Source: Kribbella antibiotica (GTDB lineage Bacteria > Actinomycetota > Actinomycetes > Propionibacteriales > Kribbellaceae). From it: DNA of 33,781 nucleotides. Shown piece after piece: positions 21,994-29,538 of the stretch; within the stretch, counting starts at the first letter, position 1; every line of letters starts with the position of its first letter. The notes beneath the pieces are model-generated. The model had not been told where the DNA came from and ran no database searches. It was given only the letters and a program-made list of their open reading frames with translations. The position numbers and the translations under genes are program-made. The stretch lies in contig NZ_SMKX01000093.1 in the NCBI RefSeq assembly GCF_004349055.1, positions 1-33,781 of the forward strand. Reading direction: 5' to 3'.

Positions 21994-23340
21994 GTGGGAG
22001 CTGCGGACGCGATCGCCGATCTCAGAGTGGCCCTTGGCCGTCGGCTGGCGGATTGTCGCAAGGCTGTTGGCTACAGCCAGGAGGCATTGGCGCCGCTCAC
22101 CGGCTACGCCAGAAGTACGGTGGCAAATGTCGAGGTCGGTCGTCAGAGTGTTCCTCGCGACTTCTGGGAGCGCTGTGACGAGGTACTTGGTACCGGTCCC
22201 GAACTAGCAGCGCAGTACGACGAACTCGAGCAGCGCGTGACCGCTGAGCGAGCCCAAGCTGCGCGCGCTGCTCAAGCCAGACGTCAGGACCGTATTGGGC
22301 AGCGGAAGGCGCGGGACAGTAAAGCTGACGATGAAGCCAGGGATGAAATAGGGCGCCGGGCTGTCCTGGCCCACGGAGTGACCGCGCTCGGATTGCCGGC
22401 CTTGACCCTCGACGACCTCCGGCACGTTGCCGCGGCGCTCGACGATGCTCATCGATACATGGATCGAACCATCGTTGAACACTTCACCCGCCAGCTGGAA
22501 ACGTGTGCCGGCCAGGACGGCGACAATGGCCCGAAGAGTGCGTTGCCCACAGTGCTGGGCCTCATTGGCGCGATCGAGAGTGGCGTTCGCAAAGTCAAGC
22601 CGGCTGTCCGCGACGAACTCCTTGCGGTCGGAGCCAGATGTGCAGAGTTCGCAGGCTGGCTCTACCGAGACAGCGGAGCGATCGAGCTTGGCGACTATTG
22701 GCGCGACCGCGCGATGGAGTGGGCGCAGGCCGGTGGGGATCGAGAAATGCAGGGCTATGTCTTGCTCAAGAAGAGCCAGGCTGCCTGGGATCAGCGAGAC
22801 GCCGTCCGGATGCTGATGCTGGCACGCGCAGCTGAAGACCGGGCCTGGAGGCTACCTGCCAGGGTCCGCGCGGAAGCGGCTCAGCAGCGGGCCCGCGGGC
22901 ATGCGATGCTGGGCGACTCCGTCGATTTGGTTCACCGGCAGCTCGACAAGGCCCACGCCCTTCTGATTGGTGAGGCCGAGAGCACTTCAACCCAGGTGAG
23001 TCCGCACTACCGAAGCGCTCTCCTGCAGATACAGACGGCCATGTGCTATCAGGTTGCCGGGCGACCGCAGGAGGCGGCATCGATCTATCGTGAGCACCTG
23101 ACGAGCGCAAGCTTCTCCCGCCGGGACTATGGGTACTTCGCGTCTCTAGGAGCGAGTGCTTCCGCACTGGCGAATGAGCCCGACGATGCCGCGCGACTCG
23201 CAATGACAGCACATCGGATTGCGACGGCCACCCATTCCGTGCGCACCGCGAACGAGGTCGTCAGGGTCGTGCGCCAGTTGGATCGTTGGGCGGCACGGCC
23301 CGCGGTCCGGGAGCTCCGTGCGGTAGTCCTGGACTACTGA
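21994..23340 (+). CDS. XRE-family HTH regulator with TPR-like C-terminus, 448 aa
   Basis: The GTG at 21994 is 6 nt after a GGAGGAGGG ribosome site, so it is preferred over the TTG at 21970. Residues about 8-65 form an XRE/Cro-type helix-turn-helix (RLADCRKAVGYSQEALAPLT followed by YARSTVANVEVGRQ). A charged linker follows, then from about 130 a helical-repeat domain with spaced Ala/Leu/Arg helices. This is the architecture of actinobacterial cytosolic regulators in which the TPR part senses a peptide or ligand. It is divergent from the kinase-nucleotidyltransferase-phosphatase-zinc ribbon run, with a perfect palindrome at its promoter. Its 3' end overlaps the hydrolase gene by 7 bp. Confidence 0.85.
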   Translation: MGAADAIADLRVALGRRLADCRKAVGYSQEALAPLTGYARSTVANVEVGRQSVPRDFWERCDEVLGTGPELAAQYDELEQRVTAERAQAARAAQARRQDRIGQRKARDSKADDEARDEIGRRAVLAHGVTALGLPALTLDDLRHVAAALDDAHRYMDRTIVEHFTRQLETCAGQDGDNGPKSALPTVLGLIGAIESGVRKVKPAVRDELLAVGARCAEFAGWLYRDSGAIELGDYWRDRAMEWAQAGGDREMQGYVLLKKSQAAWDQRDAVRMLMLARAAEDRAWRLPARVRAEAAQQRARGHAMLGDSVDLVHRQLDKAHALLIGEAESTSTQVSPHYRSALLQIQTAMCYQVAGRPQEAASIYREHLTSASFSRRDYGYFASLGASASALANEPDDAARLAMTAHRIATATHSVRTANEVVRVVRQLDRWAARPAVRELRAVVLDY

Positions 23341-24161
23341 TTCAGGAAGTTCGCGATTGCGGTGATGACCTCGGCCTGCCACCGCTGAGATTGGGGATCC
23401 AGATACTGCGGATCGTCGTGTACGGCGAAACCGTGTTGGGATCCGTCGATCTCCAACAGCTGTGCCTGGGCTCCTACTTGCTCCACTCCCCAGCGTGAGG
23501 AGTCGACTGGGACGAACGTGTCGCGGGTGCCGTGGACGAAGAGGGTTGGGACCTGGATGTCTGGCAGGGCGCGATGGGGTTGGAGGTAGAAGACCTCGTT
23601 GACGAGGGCGCGGCCGAGTTTGAAGGTCGGCGAATGCTGCAAGAATCCGTTGGTTTCGAGTTCCTGCGCGGCGTCTTCGTCGATGTGATCGTCGTGCCAG
23701 TACGGCTTCTCATCCACCAGTCGACGCTTGTAGTTGAGCAGGGGGTTGAGCAGCACAAGGCGGCGCACGCTGTCGGAGTGGGTGGCCGCGTAGTAGCTGC
23801 TGACGCCGCCGCCGAAGCTTGCTCCAACGACATTCACTGTCTGGTCGCTTCCGCTGATCAAATGAACGTGCTCAACGGCCGCACGGATGTCGTTCGTCAG
23901 ACCTGACAGTGTCAGATCTTCCTGACGCCCACTACTCTCACCGTGCCCGCGGAGGTCGAAGCGGAGTGACGCGATGCCTGCGGAGGCCAGGCCGGTCGCG
24001 AGGCGAGTGAAGAAGCCACCCTCTTCGCGGGTTGCCCCACCGCCGTGCACGAGAACGGTCCAACTGTTGATCGAGTCGGGAGGCGTCACCGACGTAGCCG
24101 ACAGCCGAAGGCCGTCGAGGCTGTTGAACGAGGTCTCTTGCGCTGTTCCGCTACCTGTCAC
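23334..24161 (-). CDS. Alpha/beta-hydrolase, 275 aa
   Basis: The fold and triad are clear: oxyanion region VLVHGGG at 36-42, nucleophile elbow GASFGGG with Ser115, Asp214 in HGTRDTFVP, and His243 in SQHGF. The RFDLRGHGES strand is typical of the serine aminopeptidase/monoacylglycerol-lipase-like branch. No signal peptide is seen, so it is predicted cytosolic. The GTG at 24161 has GAAAGG about 8 nt upstream. It lies 20 bp after the O-methyltransferase gene on the same strand and is probably cotranscribed with it. Esterase, thioesterase and peptidase activity cannot be separated from sequence. Confidence 0.85.
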   Translation of the reverse strand: MTGSGTAQETSFNSLDGLRLSATSVTPPDSINSWTVLVHGGGATREEGGFFTRLATGLASAGIASLRFDLRGHGESSGRQEDLTLSGLTNDIRAAVEHVHLISGSDQTVNVVGASFGGGVSSYYAATHSDSVRRLVLLNPLLNYKRRLVDEKPYWHDDHIDEDAAQELETNGFLQHSPTFKLGRALVNEVFYLQPHRALPDIQVPTLFVHGTRDTFVPVDSSRWGVEQVGAQAQLLEIDGSQHGFAVHDDPQYLDPQSQRWQAEVITAIANFLNQ

Positions 24162-24181
24162 TTCAACAGCCTTTCAGAGTG

Positions 24182-24748
24182 CTAGCGGCGGGTGGCCAGC
24201 AGTACGGCGGCGTCGGCGGCGACCATGACCTCGACGGTGGTGAAGCGGGAGTCCATCAGCCATTCCTGGCGGAGCGTGTCGACGCGGCCCTCGTACATCG
24301 GCGGCCAGACGCCGGACGGGGTGAAGTCGTCGAGGACGACGAAGCCGCCGGGCTCGACCACGTCGGCGATCACGTCGCGGGCCGACAGCTTGGCCTCGCG
24401 GGCGTCGACGAACAGCAGTGCGAACGGGCCGCGCTCGATCAGTGCGGTCCAGTCGGCCGAGACGACCTCGATGCCCTCGTCGGCGGCGAACAGTTCCGCC
24501 ACGACCTGGGCCAGTTGCGGGTCGCTCTCCGCGGTGACGATCTTGCTGCCTTCGTTCGCGCCGCTGCGCAACCAGGCCGATCCGACGCCGCACCCGGTGC
24601 CGAGCTCGCCGAGCAGGCCGGTCTTGGAGGCGGCGAGACTGGCCAGCAGGCGGCCGGTCTCGTTCCGGGTGGAGCTGACGAATCCGCGTCGTCCGGACAG
24701 GCTGAGGGCCGCGGAAACCAGCGGCGGCAGTTCTGGAGGAGCACTCAC
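24182..24748 (-). CDS. O-methyltransferase-like SAM-dependent enzyme, 188 aa
   Basis: LLGELGTGCGVGSAWL is the SAM-binding motif I, with acidic TAESDP following, then FALLFVDAREAKL and EPGGFVVLDDFTPSG. The pattern matches the small class I O-methyltransferase (COMT-like) family. The start is the GTG at 24748. No ribosome site precedes it, while AACTCT lies 6 nt upstream, so leaderless translation is possible. It sits divergent from the leuB leader region and just before the hydrolase. The acceptor is unknown. Confidence 0.78.
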   Translation of the reverse strand: MSAPPELPPLVSAALSLSGRRGFVSSTRNETGRLLASLAASKTGLLGELGTGCGVGSAWLRSGANEGSKIVTAESDPQLAQVVAELFAADEGIEVVSADWTALIERGPFALLFVDAREAKLSARDVIADVVEPGGFVVLDDFTPSGVWPPMYEGRVDTLRQEWLMDSRFTTVEVMVAADAAVLLATRR

Positions 24749-24790
24749 CGGTTGAGAGTTGCACAGCTCCGGTCCAGTGCCTGCACTGAG

Positions 24791-24807
24791 ATCTCACATA
24801 TTGGGAT
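24791..24807. promoter_or_regulatory. Candidate operator ATCTCA-N5-TGGGAT upstream of leuB
   Basis: ATCTCACATATTGGGAT has the same half-sites and spacer as the site before ilvB (11112-11128), differing by two half-site bases and the spacer. The centre CATATT resembles a -10 element, so a bound repressor could block transcription. It lies 89 bp upstream of the 51-aa gene that precedes leuB. Confidence 0.5.
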
Positions 24808-24895
24808 CAGATGCCCGCATGGTGGCGAAATAGTCGTACGCCAGAGTAAATTCGGACCCATCCTGCCGCCCATGACCAACCGGGGAGAGTGCAGC

Positions 24896-25051
24896 ATGTA
24901 CGACATGTATCCAGCCAACTGGCCCGCGATCGACGCATCGGAGCGGAAGGCGGCGCGCCGTCGCCGACCCACGCGTCCGGCCGGCGACGAGGTCAAGGCT
25001 GTCCAAGAGGCCATGAACCGCCGCGACAATGGGGGAGAACCCAAGAAGTGA
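24896..25051 (+). CDS. Small basic protein coupled to leuB, 51 aa
   Basis: ATG 24896 follows GGGGAG by 8 nt. The protein starts MYDMYPANWPAIDASERKAA, then has a run of arginines (RRRRPTRP) and a charged C-terminus ending EPKK. Its TGA overlaps the leuB GTG as GTGA (25048-25051), so LeuB translation is likely coupled to it. The composition is not rich in Leu, Ile or Val codons, so it is not an ordinary attenuation leader. No domain is recognised. It could be a small accessory protein or a translated leader with a coupling role. The strong ribosome site and precise overlap support real translation. Confidence 0.7.
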   Translation: MYDMYPANWPAIDASERKAARRRRPTRPAGDEVKAVQEAMNRRDNGGEPKK

Positions 25052-26097
25052 GCACCAACAAGAACTTCACGCTGGCCGTCGTTCCCGGCGACGGGATCGG
25101 ACCGGAGGTCACCACCGAGGCGCTCAAGGTCCTCGACGCGGTCGCCGCCCAGCACGGCGTGACGTTCGAGCGGACCGAGTACGACCTCGGCGCGAAGCGC
25201 TGGCATGCCACCGGTGAGACGCTCCCGGATACCGAGCTCGAGGAGATTCGCAAGCACGATGCGATCCTGCTCGGCGCGGTCGGCGACCCGAGCGTCCCGT
25301 CCGGCGTCCTCGAGCGCGGTCTGCTGCTCAAGCTGCGGTTCACTCTCGACCACTACGTGAACCTGCGCCCCTCGAAGATCTACCCGTCGGTCGGCTCCCC
25401 TCTGGCCAACCCCGGTGAGGTCGACTTCGTCGTCGTACGGGAAGGCACCGAAGGCCCGTACATCGGCAATGGCGGCGCACTGCGCGTCGGGACGCCGGCC
25501 GAGATCGCCACCGAGGTGTCGGTCAACACGGCGTACGGCGTCGAGCGCGTCGTGCGGGATGCGTTTGCCCGGGCCCAGGCGCGGCCGCGCAAGAAGCTCA
25601 CGCTCGTGCACAAGAACAACGTCCTCGTGCACGCCGGCCACCTGTGGACCCGGACCGTGGACAAGGTGAAGGCCGACTTCCCCGAGATCGCGGTCGACTA
25701 CCTGCACGTGGACGCGGCAACGATCTTCCTGGTCACCGACCCGGCCCGGTTCGATGTGATTGTCACCGACAACCTGTTCGGCGACATCCTGACCGACCTG
25801 GCCGCGGCGATCACCGGCGGTATCGGCCTGGCCGCGAGCGGCAACATCAACCCGGACCGGACCGCTCCGAGCATGTTCGAGCCGGTCCACGGCTCCGCTC
25901 CGGACATCGCCGGCCAGCAGAAGGCTGACCCGACCGCGGCGATCCTGTCGGCGGCGCTGCTGCTCGAGCACCTCGGCCTGGCCGAGGCAGCGAAGGCGAT
26001 CGAGGACGCCGTCACTGCGGATATCGAGGAGCGCACGGGGAGTGTCCGGACCACCGCTGAGGTTGGCGACGCGATCGCCAAGCGCGCTGCCGGCTGA
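25048..26097 (+). CDS. leuB: 3-isopropylmalate dehydrogenase
   Basis: This 349-aa NAD-dependent oxidative decarboxylase converts 3-isopropylmalate to 2-ketoisocaproate for leucine. In the citramalate route it also oxidises 3-methylmalate to 2-ketobutyrate for isoleucine, which links it to the nearby cimA. Marks are VVPGDGIGPEV near the start, LRFTLDHYVNLRPSKIYP, the REGTEGPYIGNGGA loop and NLFGDILTDLAAAITGG. The start is the GTG at 25048, overlapping the 51-aa gene and preceded by GGGGGAG. ilvE follows after 46 bp with its own -10 element. Confidence 0.96.
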   Translation: MSTNKNFTLAVVPGDGIGPEVTTEALKVLDAVAAQHGVTFERTEYDLGAKRWHATGETLPDTELEEIRKHDAILLGAVGDPSVPSGVLERGLLLKLRFTLDHYVNLRPSKIYPSVGSPLANPGEVDFVVVREGTEGPYIGNGGALRVGTPAEIATEVSVNTAYGVERVVRDAFARAQARPRKKLTLVHKNNVLVHAGHLWTRTVDKVKADFPEIAVDYLHVDAATIFLVTDPARFDVIVTDNLFGDILTDLAAAITGGIGLAASGNINPDRTAPSMFEPVHGSAPDIAGQQKADPTAAILSAALLLEHLGLAEAAKAIEDAVTADIEERTGSVRTTAEVGDAIAKRAAG

Positions 26098-26131
26098 AAG
26101 GTGATGCTCGCATGACCAGTCAGCTAACAGG

Positions 26132-26137
26132 TACGGT
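26132..26137 (+). promoter_or_regulatory. -10 element of a leaderless promoter for ilvE
   Basis: TACGGT, a 6-nt spacer, then ATG 26144. There is no good ribosome site, so ilvE may be transcribed separately from leuB. Confidence 0.45.
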
Positions 26138-26143
26138 GCCGCT

Positions 26144-27235
26144 ATGAGCAGCGACCTGCAGTTCACCGTTGAGCCCAACACCCAACCGGCCAGCGACGAC
26201 CAGCGTGCCTCGACCCTGGAGAACCCAGGCTTCGGGCAGAACTTCTCCGACCACATGGCGATCGCCTCGTGGACGAAGGACAAGGGCTGGCACGACGCGC
26301 GGATCACCGCCTTCGGACCGCTGGAGCTGTCTCCGGCGACCTCGGTGTTCCACTACGCCCAGACCATCTTCGAAGGGATGAAGGCCTACCGTCATCCCGA
26401 CGACTCGATCCACATGTTCCGCCCCGAGGCCAATGCGGCCCGGTTCGCGAAGTCGGCCCGCCGGCTCGCGCTCCCGGAGCTGCCCGAGGCCGCCTTCCTG
26501 GAGTCGGTGAAGGCTCTTGTGGAGCTGGATCAGGCCTGGGTGCCCAGCGGCGGTGAGACCTCGCTGTACCTGCGCCCGTTCATGTTCGGATCGGACCCGT
26601 TCCTCGGCGTCCGCCCGTCTGCCCAGGTGACGTACTGCGCGATCGCGTCCCCGGCCGGGTCGTACTTCAGCGGCGGTGTGAAGCCGGTCCGGATCTGGCT
26701 GAGCGAGGAGTACACACGCGCGGCCCCCGGTGGCACGGGTGCGGCCAAGACCGGCGGCAACTACGCCGCGTCGCTGCTGGCCCAGGCCGAAGCGATCGAG
26801 AACGGCTGCGACCAGGTCGCCTTCCTGGACGCGATCGAGAAGAAGTGGGTCGAAGAGCTCGGCGGGATGAACCTGTACTTCGTCCTCGACGACAACTCGG
26901 TCGTCACCCCGGAGCTGTCCGGCACGATCCTCGAGGGCGTCACCCGGGACTCGATCCTGAAGCTCGTCACCGACCTCGGCCACTCGGTGGCCGAGCGCAA
27001 GATCTCGGTCGACGAGTGGCGCGACGGCGCGGCCTCCGGCAAGATCCGCGAGGTCTTCGCCTGTGGCACCGCCGCGGTCATCACCCCGGTCGCCTCCCTG
27101 AAGTGGAAGGACGGCGAGGTCCAGGTGGCCGACGGCAACGGTGGCCCGGTCACCGCCGCCGTCCGCAGCGCCCTCCTCGACGTCCAGTACGGTCGCGCCG
27201 CCGACCCGCACAACTGGATGACCAAGGTCTGCTGA
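26144..27235 (+). CDS. ilvE: Branched-chain amino acid aminotransferase
   Basis: This 363-aa PLP enzyme of fold type IV transfers the amino group of glutamate to the keto acids of valine, leucine and isoleucine. The catalytic lysine is in GTGAAKTGGNYAAS. ALEL-like PLSP substrate segments appear early (FGPLELSPATSVFHYAQTIF), and FEGMKAYR is typical of the family. ATG 26144 is preferred because a TANNNT element ends 6 nt before it. The length is normal for the BCAT group. It follows leuB in the usual actinobacterial order leuB-ilvE-cimA and is followed by a strong terminator. Confidence 0.96.
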   Translation: MSSDLQFTVEPNTQPASDDQRASTLENPGFGQNFSDHMAIASWTKDKGWHDARITAFGPLELSPATSVFHYAQTIFEGMKAYRHPDDSIHMFRPEANAARFAKSARRLALPELPEAAFLESVKALVELDQAWVPSGGETSLYLRPFMFGSDPFLGVRPSAQVTYCAIASPAGSYFSGGVKPVRIWLSEEYTRAAPGGTGAAKTGGNYAASLLAQAEAIENGCDQVAFLDAIEKKWVEELGGMNLYFVLDDNSVVTPELSGTILEGVTRDSILKLVTDLGHSVAERKISVDEWRDGAASGKIREVFACGTAAVITPVASLKWKDGEVQVADGNGGPVTAAVRSALLDVQYGRAADPHNWMTKVC

Positions 27236-27239
27236 CCTC

Positions 27240-27276
27240 CGTGACCGTCACCCGCTACGAGTGGGTGACGGTCACG
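27240..27276. terminator. Bidirectional terminator between ilvE and the alginate lyase
   Basis: A perfect 14-bp stem (27240-27253 with 27263-27276, arm CGTGACCGTCACCC) with a 9-nt loop, followed by CTTTTC on the plus strand. The left-hand end of the converging lyase gene (27255) lies in the loop, so its last codons (VTVTHS) form the right arm of the hairpin. Confidence 0.85.
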
Positions 27277-28379
27277 CTTTTCAGGGTCGTCTGGCCGTAG
27301 TTGCTGTCGGCGCAAGGCGACGAATTCGAGCAGTTCGCCTGGGTGTAGGCACCGGCTTTGAAGTAGGCGCCGGAGAAGTTCTTGCTGATCGTGGTCTGCA
27401 GGACGCCGTTGTAGTAGGCCTTTGTCTGGCCGCCGTTGACCACGAACTTGGCCTCGAAGACGGTCCCGAGCACGTACGAGCTGGTCACGAGCTTGTGGTG
27501 GGTCGTGTCGCCGCTGGTGATGTAGAGGCTGCTGCCCTCCAGCCGGAACACGGTGACGTCGTCGGAAGAGTCGTGGATCTGAGCCCCGACAAGGTGCGGC
27601 TTGGTGGCCGGCAAATGATCAAAAGACTCCCGTACGACGAGAGTGTGCGTCCCCGAGGTGGATGACCAGCTCGCGTTGCTGCTGCCGTTCATTTCGCGCA
27701 GCTCCGAGCGCGGATAGCTGGAACCGCTCGTGGTGACGCCGTTGACCGGGGCCCGGAACTGGACGCCGTCACCGACCACCTTGAAGAACGGATCGTTGGA
27801 GTAGCTGTCGAGTGCGGGCTGCTTGATCTCGGTCGGGCTCTCGTTCGAACCGGTCGGCAGGGTGACCTTCCAGTTCGTCAGGTCGAGCACGTCGGCCGGC
27901 ACCTGCGGGCCTGGTTCGGAACCACCGCTGCCCCAGACCTCGATCTCGGTGATGCTGTTCCAGGTCCCCGTGCCGCCGGAATTCAGTTGGTACCCGTGGC
28001 CGACGTACCGGACCTTCGAGGCTTCCTGGTCGGTGAAGTCGAAGGTTTGGAGCGCCGTGCTGGAGCCGCTGCTGAGGCCGTCGTACACGGTGGTCCAGGT
28101 CGACCCGTTGAGCACCTGCAGCTCGAAGTCGTTCTTGCGTTCGTCGCCCTTGTAGGCGGCGACCTTGAGGTGGCTGACCGTCTTGGTGGCGCCGAGGTCG
28201 AGTGTCAGCGTCGCGCCGTCGCCATCACCCGACCAGCGGGTCGCATAATTGTTGTCGACGGCATTGGTTGCGACGTTGGCGTCGCTGGTGCTCGCGGTGA
28301 CGCTCGTTGGCGTGATCTCGACGTTCGCGGCCGGCACAGCGGTGCCGAGGGCAAGGAGGGCGGTCAGGAGGATCTTCAT
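27255..28379 (-). CDS. Secreted alginate lyase (PL7) with discoidin-like domain
   Basis: ATG 28379 gives a Sec signal peptide (MKILLTALLALGTAVPAA). Residues about 20-150 form an F5/8 type C (CBM32-like) carbohydrate-binding domain, with DNNYATRWSGDG and a closing ITEIEVWG. A short Gly/Ser/Pro linker leads to a polysaccharide lyase family 7 domain with its three signatures: RSELREM at 224-230, QIH at 267-269 and YFKAGAYTQ at 339-347. The His and the Tyr of the last motif are the expected catalytic pair. The enzyme is predicted to cut alginate by beta-elimination outside the cell. The Ile form of the QIH motif has been linked to activity on guluronate-containing polymer, but that is inference here. 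It lies next to a membrane-protein gene. Confidence 0.88.
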   Translation of the reverse strand: MKILLTALLALGTAVPAANVEITPTSVTASTSDANVATNAVDNNYATRWSGDGDGATLTLDLGATKTVSHLKVAAYKGDERKNDFELQVLNGSTWTTVYDGLSSGSSTALQTFDFTDQEASKVRYVGHGYQLNSGGTGTWNSITEIEVWGSGGSEPGPQVPADVLDLTNWKVTLPTGSNESPTEIKQPALDSYSNDPFFKVVGDGVQFRAPVNGVTTSGSSYPRSELREMNGSSNASWSSTSGTHTLVVRESFDHLPATKPHLVGAQIHDSSDDVTVFRLEGSSLYITSGDTTHHKLVTSSYVLGTVFEAKFVVNGGQTKAYYNGVLQTTISKNFSGAYFKAGAYTQANCSNSSPCADSNYGQTTLKSVTVTHS

Positions 28380-28411
28380 GGTTGGCCTTTCGGGGCGGGA
28401 AGGGCGTTTGT

Positions 28412-28906
28412 TCAGCGGCGTGCTGCGGAGCTGGCGGTGCCGCAGATAGCTGCCGAGAGCAACCACAGGGCGATGACCACAACGAGAGCACCGGTCCACT
28501 CGACCTCGGTGGTGCCCTTGGACTCGGGCCGGTTCACCACGATCACGATGGTCATCACCGCACCGGCGAGCGAGGCCAGGATGCCGGTCACGGTTGCGGC
28601 CCGGACGAGCATGAGCGTGACGGCGAGCAGGATGTAGACGAGCACCGGGACAGGTCCGAGTGGGCCGCCGGTGATCGCATCCCCGGCGCCGGCGAACAGC
28701 GAGATCCCGCTGTGGGTGTCGACCAGGTGCGGCATGGGGTCGTTCGACGTAACGACGTACCAGGTCGGGGCGAGCAGCGCGAGGAGTGCAGTCGCCGTGG
28801 TGAACAGCATCATCCGGAACTGACGCTGGCGGAACTCACCGGCCGGCTGGAAGAGCGCCGTACGGATCTCGTGCTCGAACGCCTCACGTTGCGCTTCGTC
28901 ACTCAT
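28412..28906 (-). CDS. Hypothetical four-helix membrane protein, 164 aa
   Basis: ATG 28906 is preceded by AGGGAG 6-7 nt upstream and begins MSDEAQREAFEHEI. A soluble N-terminus of about 40 residues is followed by four hydrophobic segments: one beginning MMLFTTATALLALLAP, one around VLVYILLAVTLML, one around GILASLAGAVMTIVIVV and one around LVVVIALWLLSAAICG. There are no catalytic motifs. It lies 32 bp upstream of the secreted lyase on the same strand and may be cotranscribed. Function unknown. Confidence 0.75.
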   Translation of the reverse strand: MSDEAQREAFEHEIRTALFQPAGEFRQRQFRMMLFTTATALLALLAPTWYVVTSNDPMPHLVDTHSGISLFAGAGDAITGGPLGPVPVLVYILLAVTLMLVRAATVTGILASLAGAVMTIVIVVNRPESKGTTEVEWTGALVVVIALWLLSAAICGTASSAARR

Positions 28907-28996
28907 TGCGAACTCCCTGTGATGTTGGTACTTCACAGGATCTTCTCAGGCCGAAGTGGCCATTTGGCCGAGACCGGCCCGATAAGGTCAGGTGGC

Positions 28997-29395
28997 ATGA
29001 GCAGCCTTCCCGACGACGTCCAGGCCTACTACACGGACCTCGCTCAGCGTCGCGACTGGTCGTACGAGACCATCGTCGCGGTCCGGACGACCGTGGATCT
29101 GGTCCGGGAGCTGGACCGGGGGACTGCGCCGCGGACGTTCGGCGCGCTGGCTGCCGACGACGGGACGGACTGGCTGTTCGAGGCGGTCTGGCACGAGCGG
29201 GAGTGGGTCGTCGTCCGGCAGCTCGGGGTCGGCGAGGACGGCGAGATCACGCGGTACTGGTGGCAGCGGATCGAGGACGACGAAGGCATGCTCACCGACA
29301 AGGCGCTGGACCGGGCGGCCTGGGGGCTGCGGGAGTTGTCGCGTGACGATTTCTACACGGCGTGGGACGAGCCGGGCTGGTCGCTGACCGCCTGA
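28997..29395 (+). CDS. Hypothetical protein, 132 aa
   Basis: The chosen start is ATG 28997, with AGGTGG just upstream. The protein starts MSSLPDDVQAYYTDLAQRRD and is acidic and rich in Trp (YWWQRIEDDEG). It contains alternating strands and helices and no membrane segment, signal peptide or known catalytic motif. It lies divergent from the membrane-protein gene and just ahead of the cimA leader region. I do not recognise the family. Confidence 0.65.
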   Translation: MSSLPDDVQAYYTDLAQRRDWSYETIVAVRTTVDLVRELDRGTAPRTFGALAADDGTDWLFEAVWHEREWVVVRQLGVGEDGEITRYWWQRIEDDEGMLTDKALDRAAWGLRELSRDDFYTAWDEPGWSLTA

Positions 29396-29423
29396 ACGGC
29401 ACTACTGAACTATTGACTACTCC

Positions 29424-29445
29424 CCAGTACTGAAGCGCGTACTGG
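29424..29445. repeat. Hairpin after the 132-aa gene
   Basis: CCAGTAC (29424-29430) pairs perfectly with GTACTGG (29439-29445). It may be a terminator without a T run or an operator in the cimA upstream region. A second short palindrome, CGAGACAGTCTCG, lies at 29458-29470. Confidence 0.4.
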
Positions 29446-29508
29446 ATGTTCGTGATGCGAGACAGTCTCGTTACCCGACGGGTTTTGTGTGGCAGACTGC
29501 GAATTGTC

Positions 29509-29538
29509 ATGAACAACCACCGGGTGATTATTACCTAG
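29509..29538 (+). CDS. cimA leader peptide, 9 aa
   Basis: The short frame encodes MNNHRVIIT. The Val-Ile-Ile-Thr run before the stop suits control by isoleucine, the product of the citramalate pathway, with threonine the precursor of the alternative 2-ketobutyrate route. It is followed directly by a 10-bp hairpin and then by a terminator, the expected order of an attenuator. No clear ribosome site or promoter was identified, so translation of this frame is inferred from layout and codon content. Confidence 0.75.
   Translation: MNNHRVIIT

Noticed and set aside
24745..26307. Minus-strand open frame opposite leuB
   Set aside because: It is antisense to the clear leuB gene, has no ribosome site and no recognisable motifs.
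29458..29470. CGAGACAGTCTCG as a third copy of the ilvB/leuB operator
   Set aside because: It contains GAGAC/GTCTC but in inverted order and with a 1-nt centre instead of ATCTCA-N5-TGRGAY, so it is not the same architecture.
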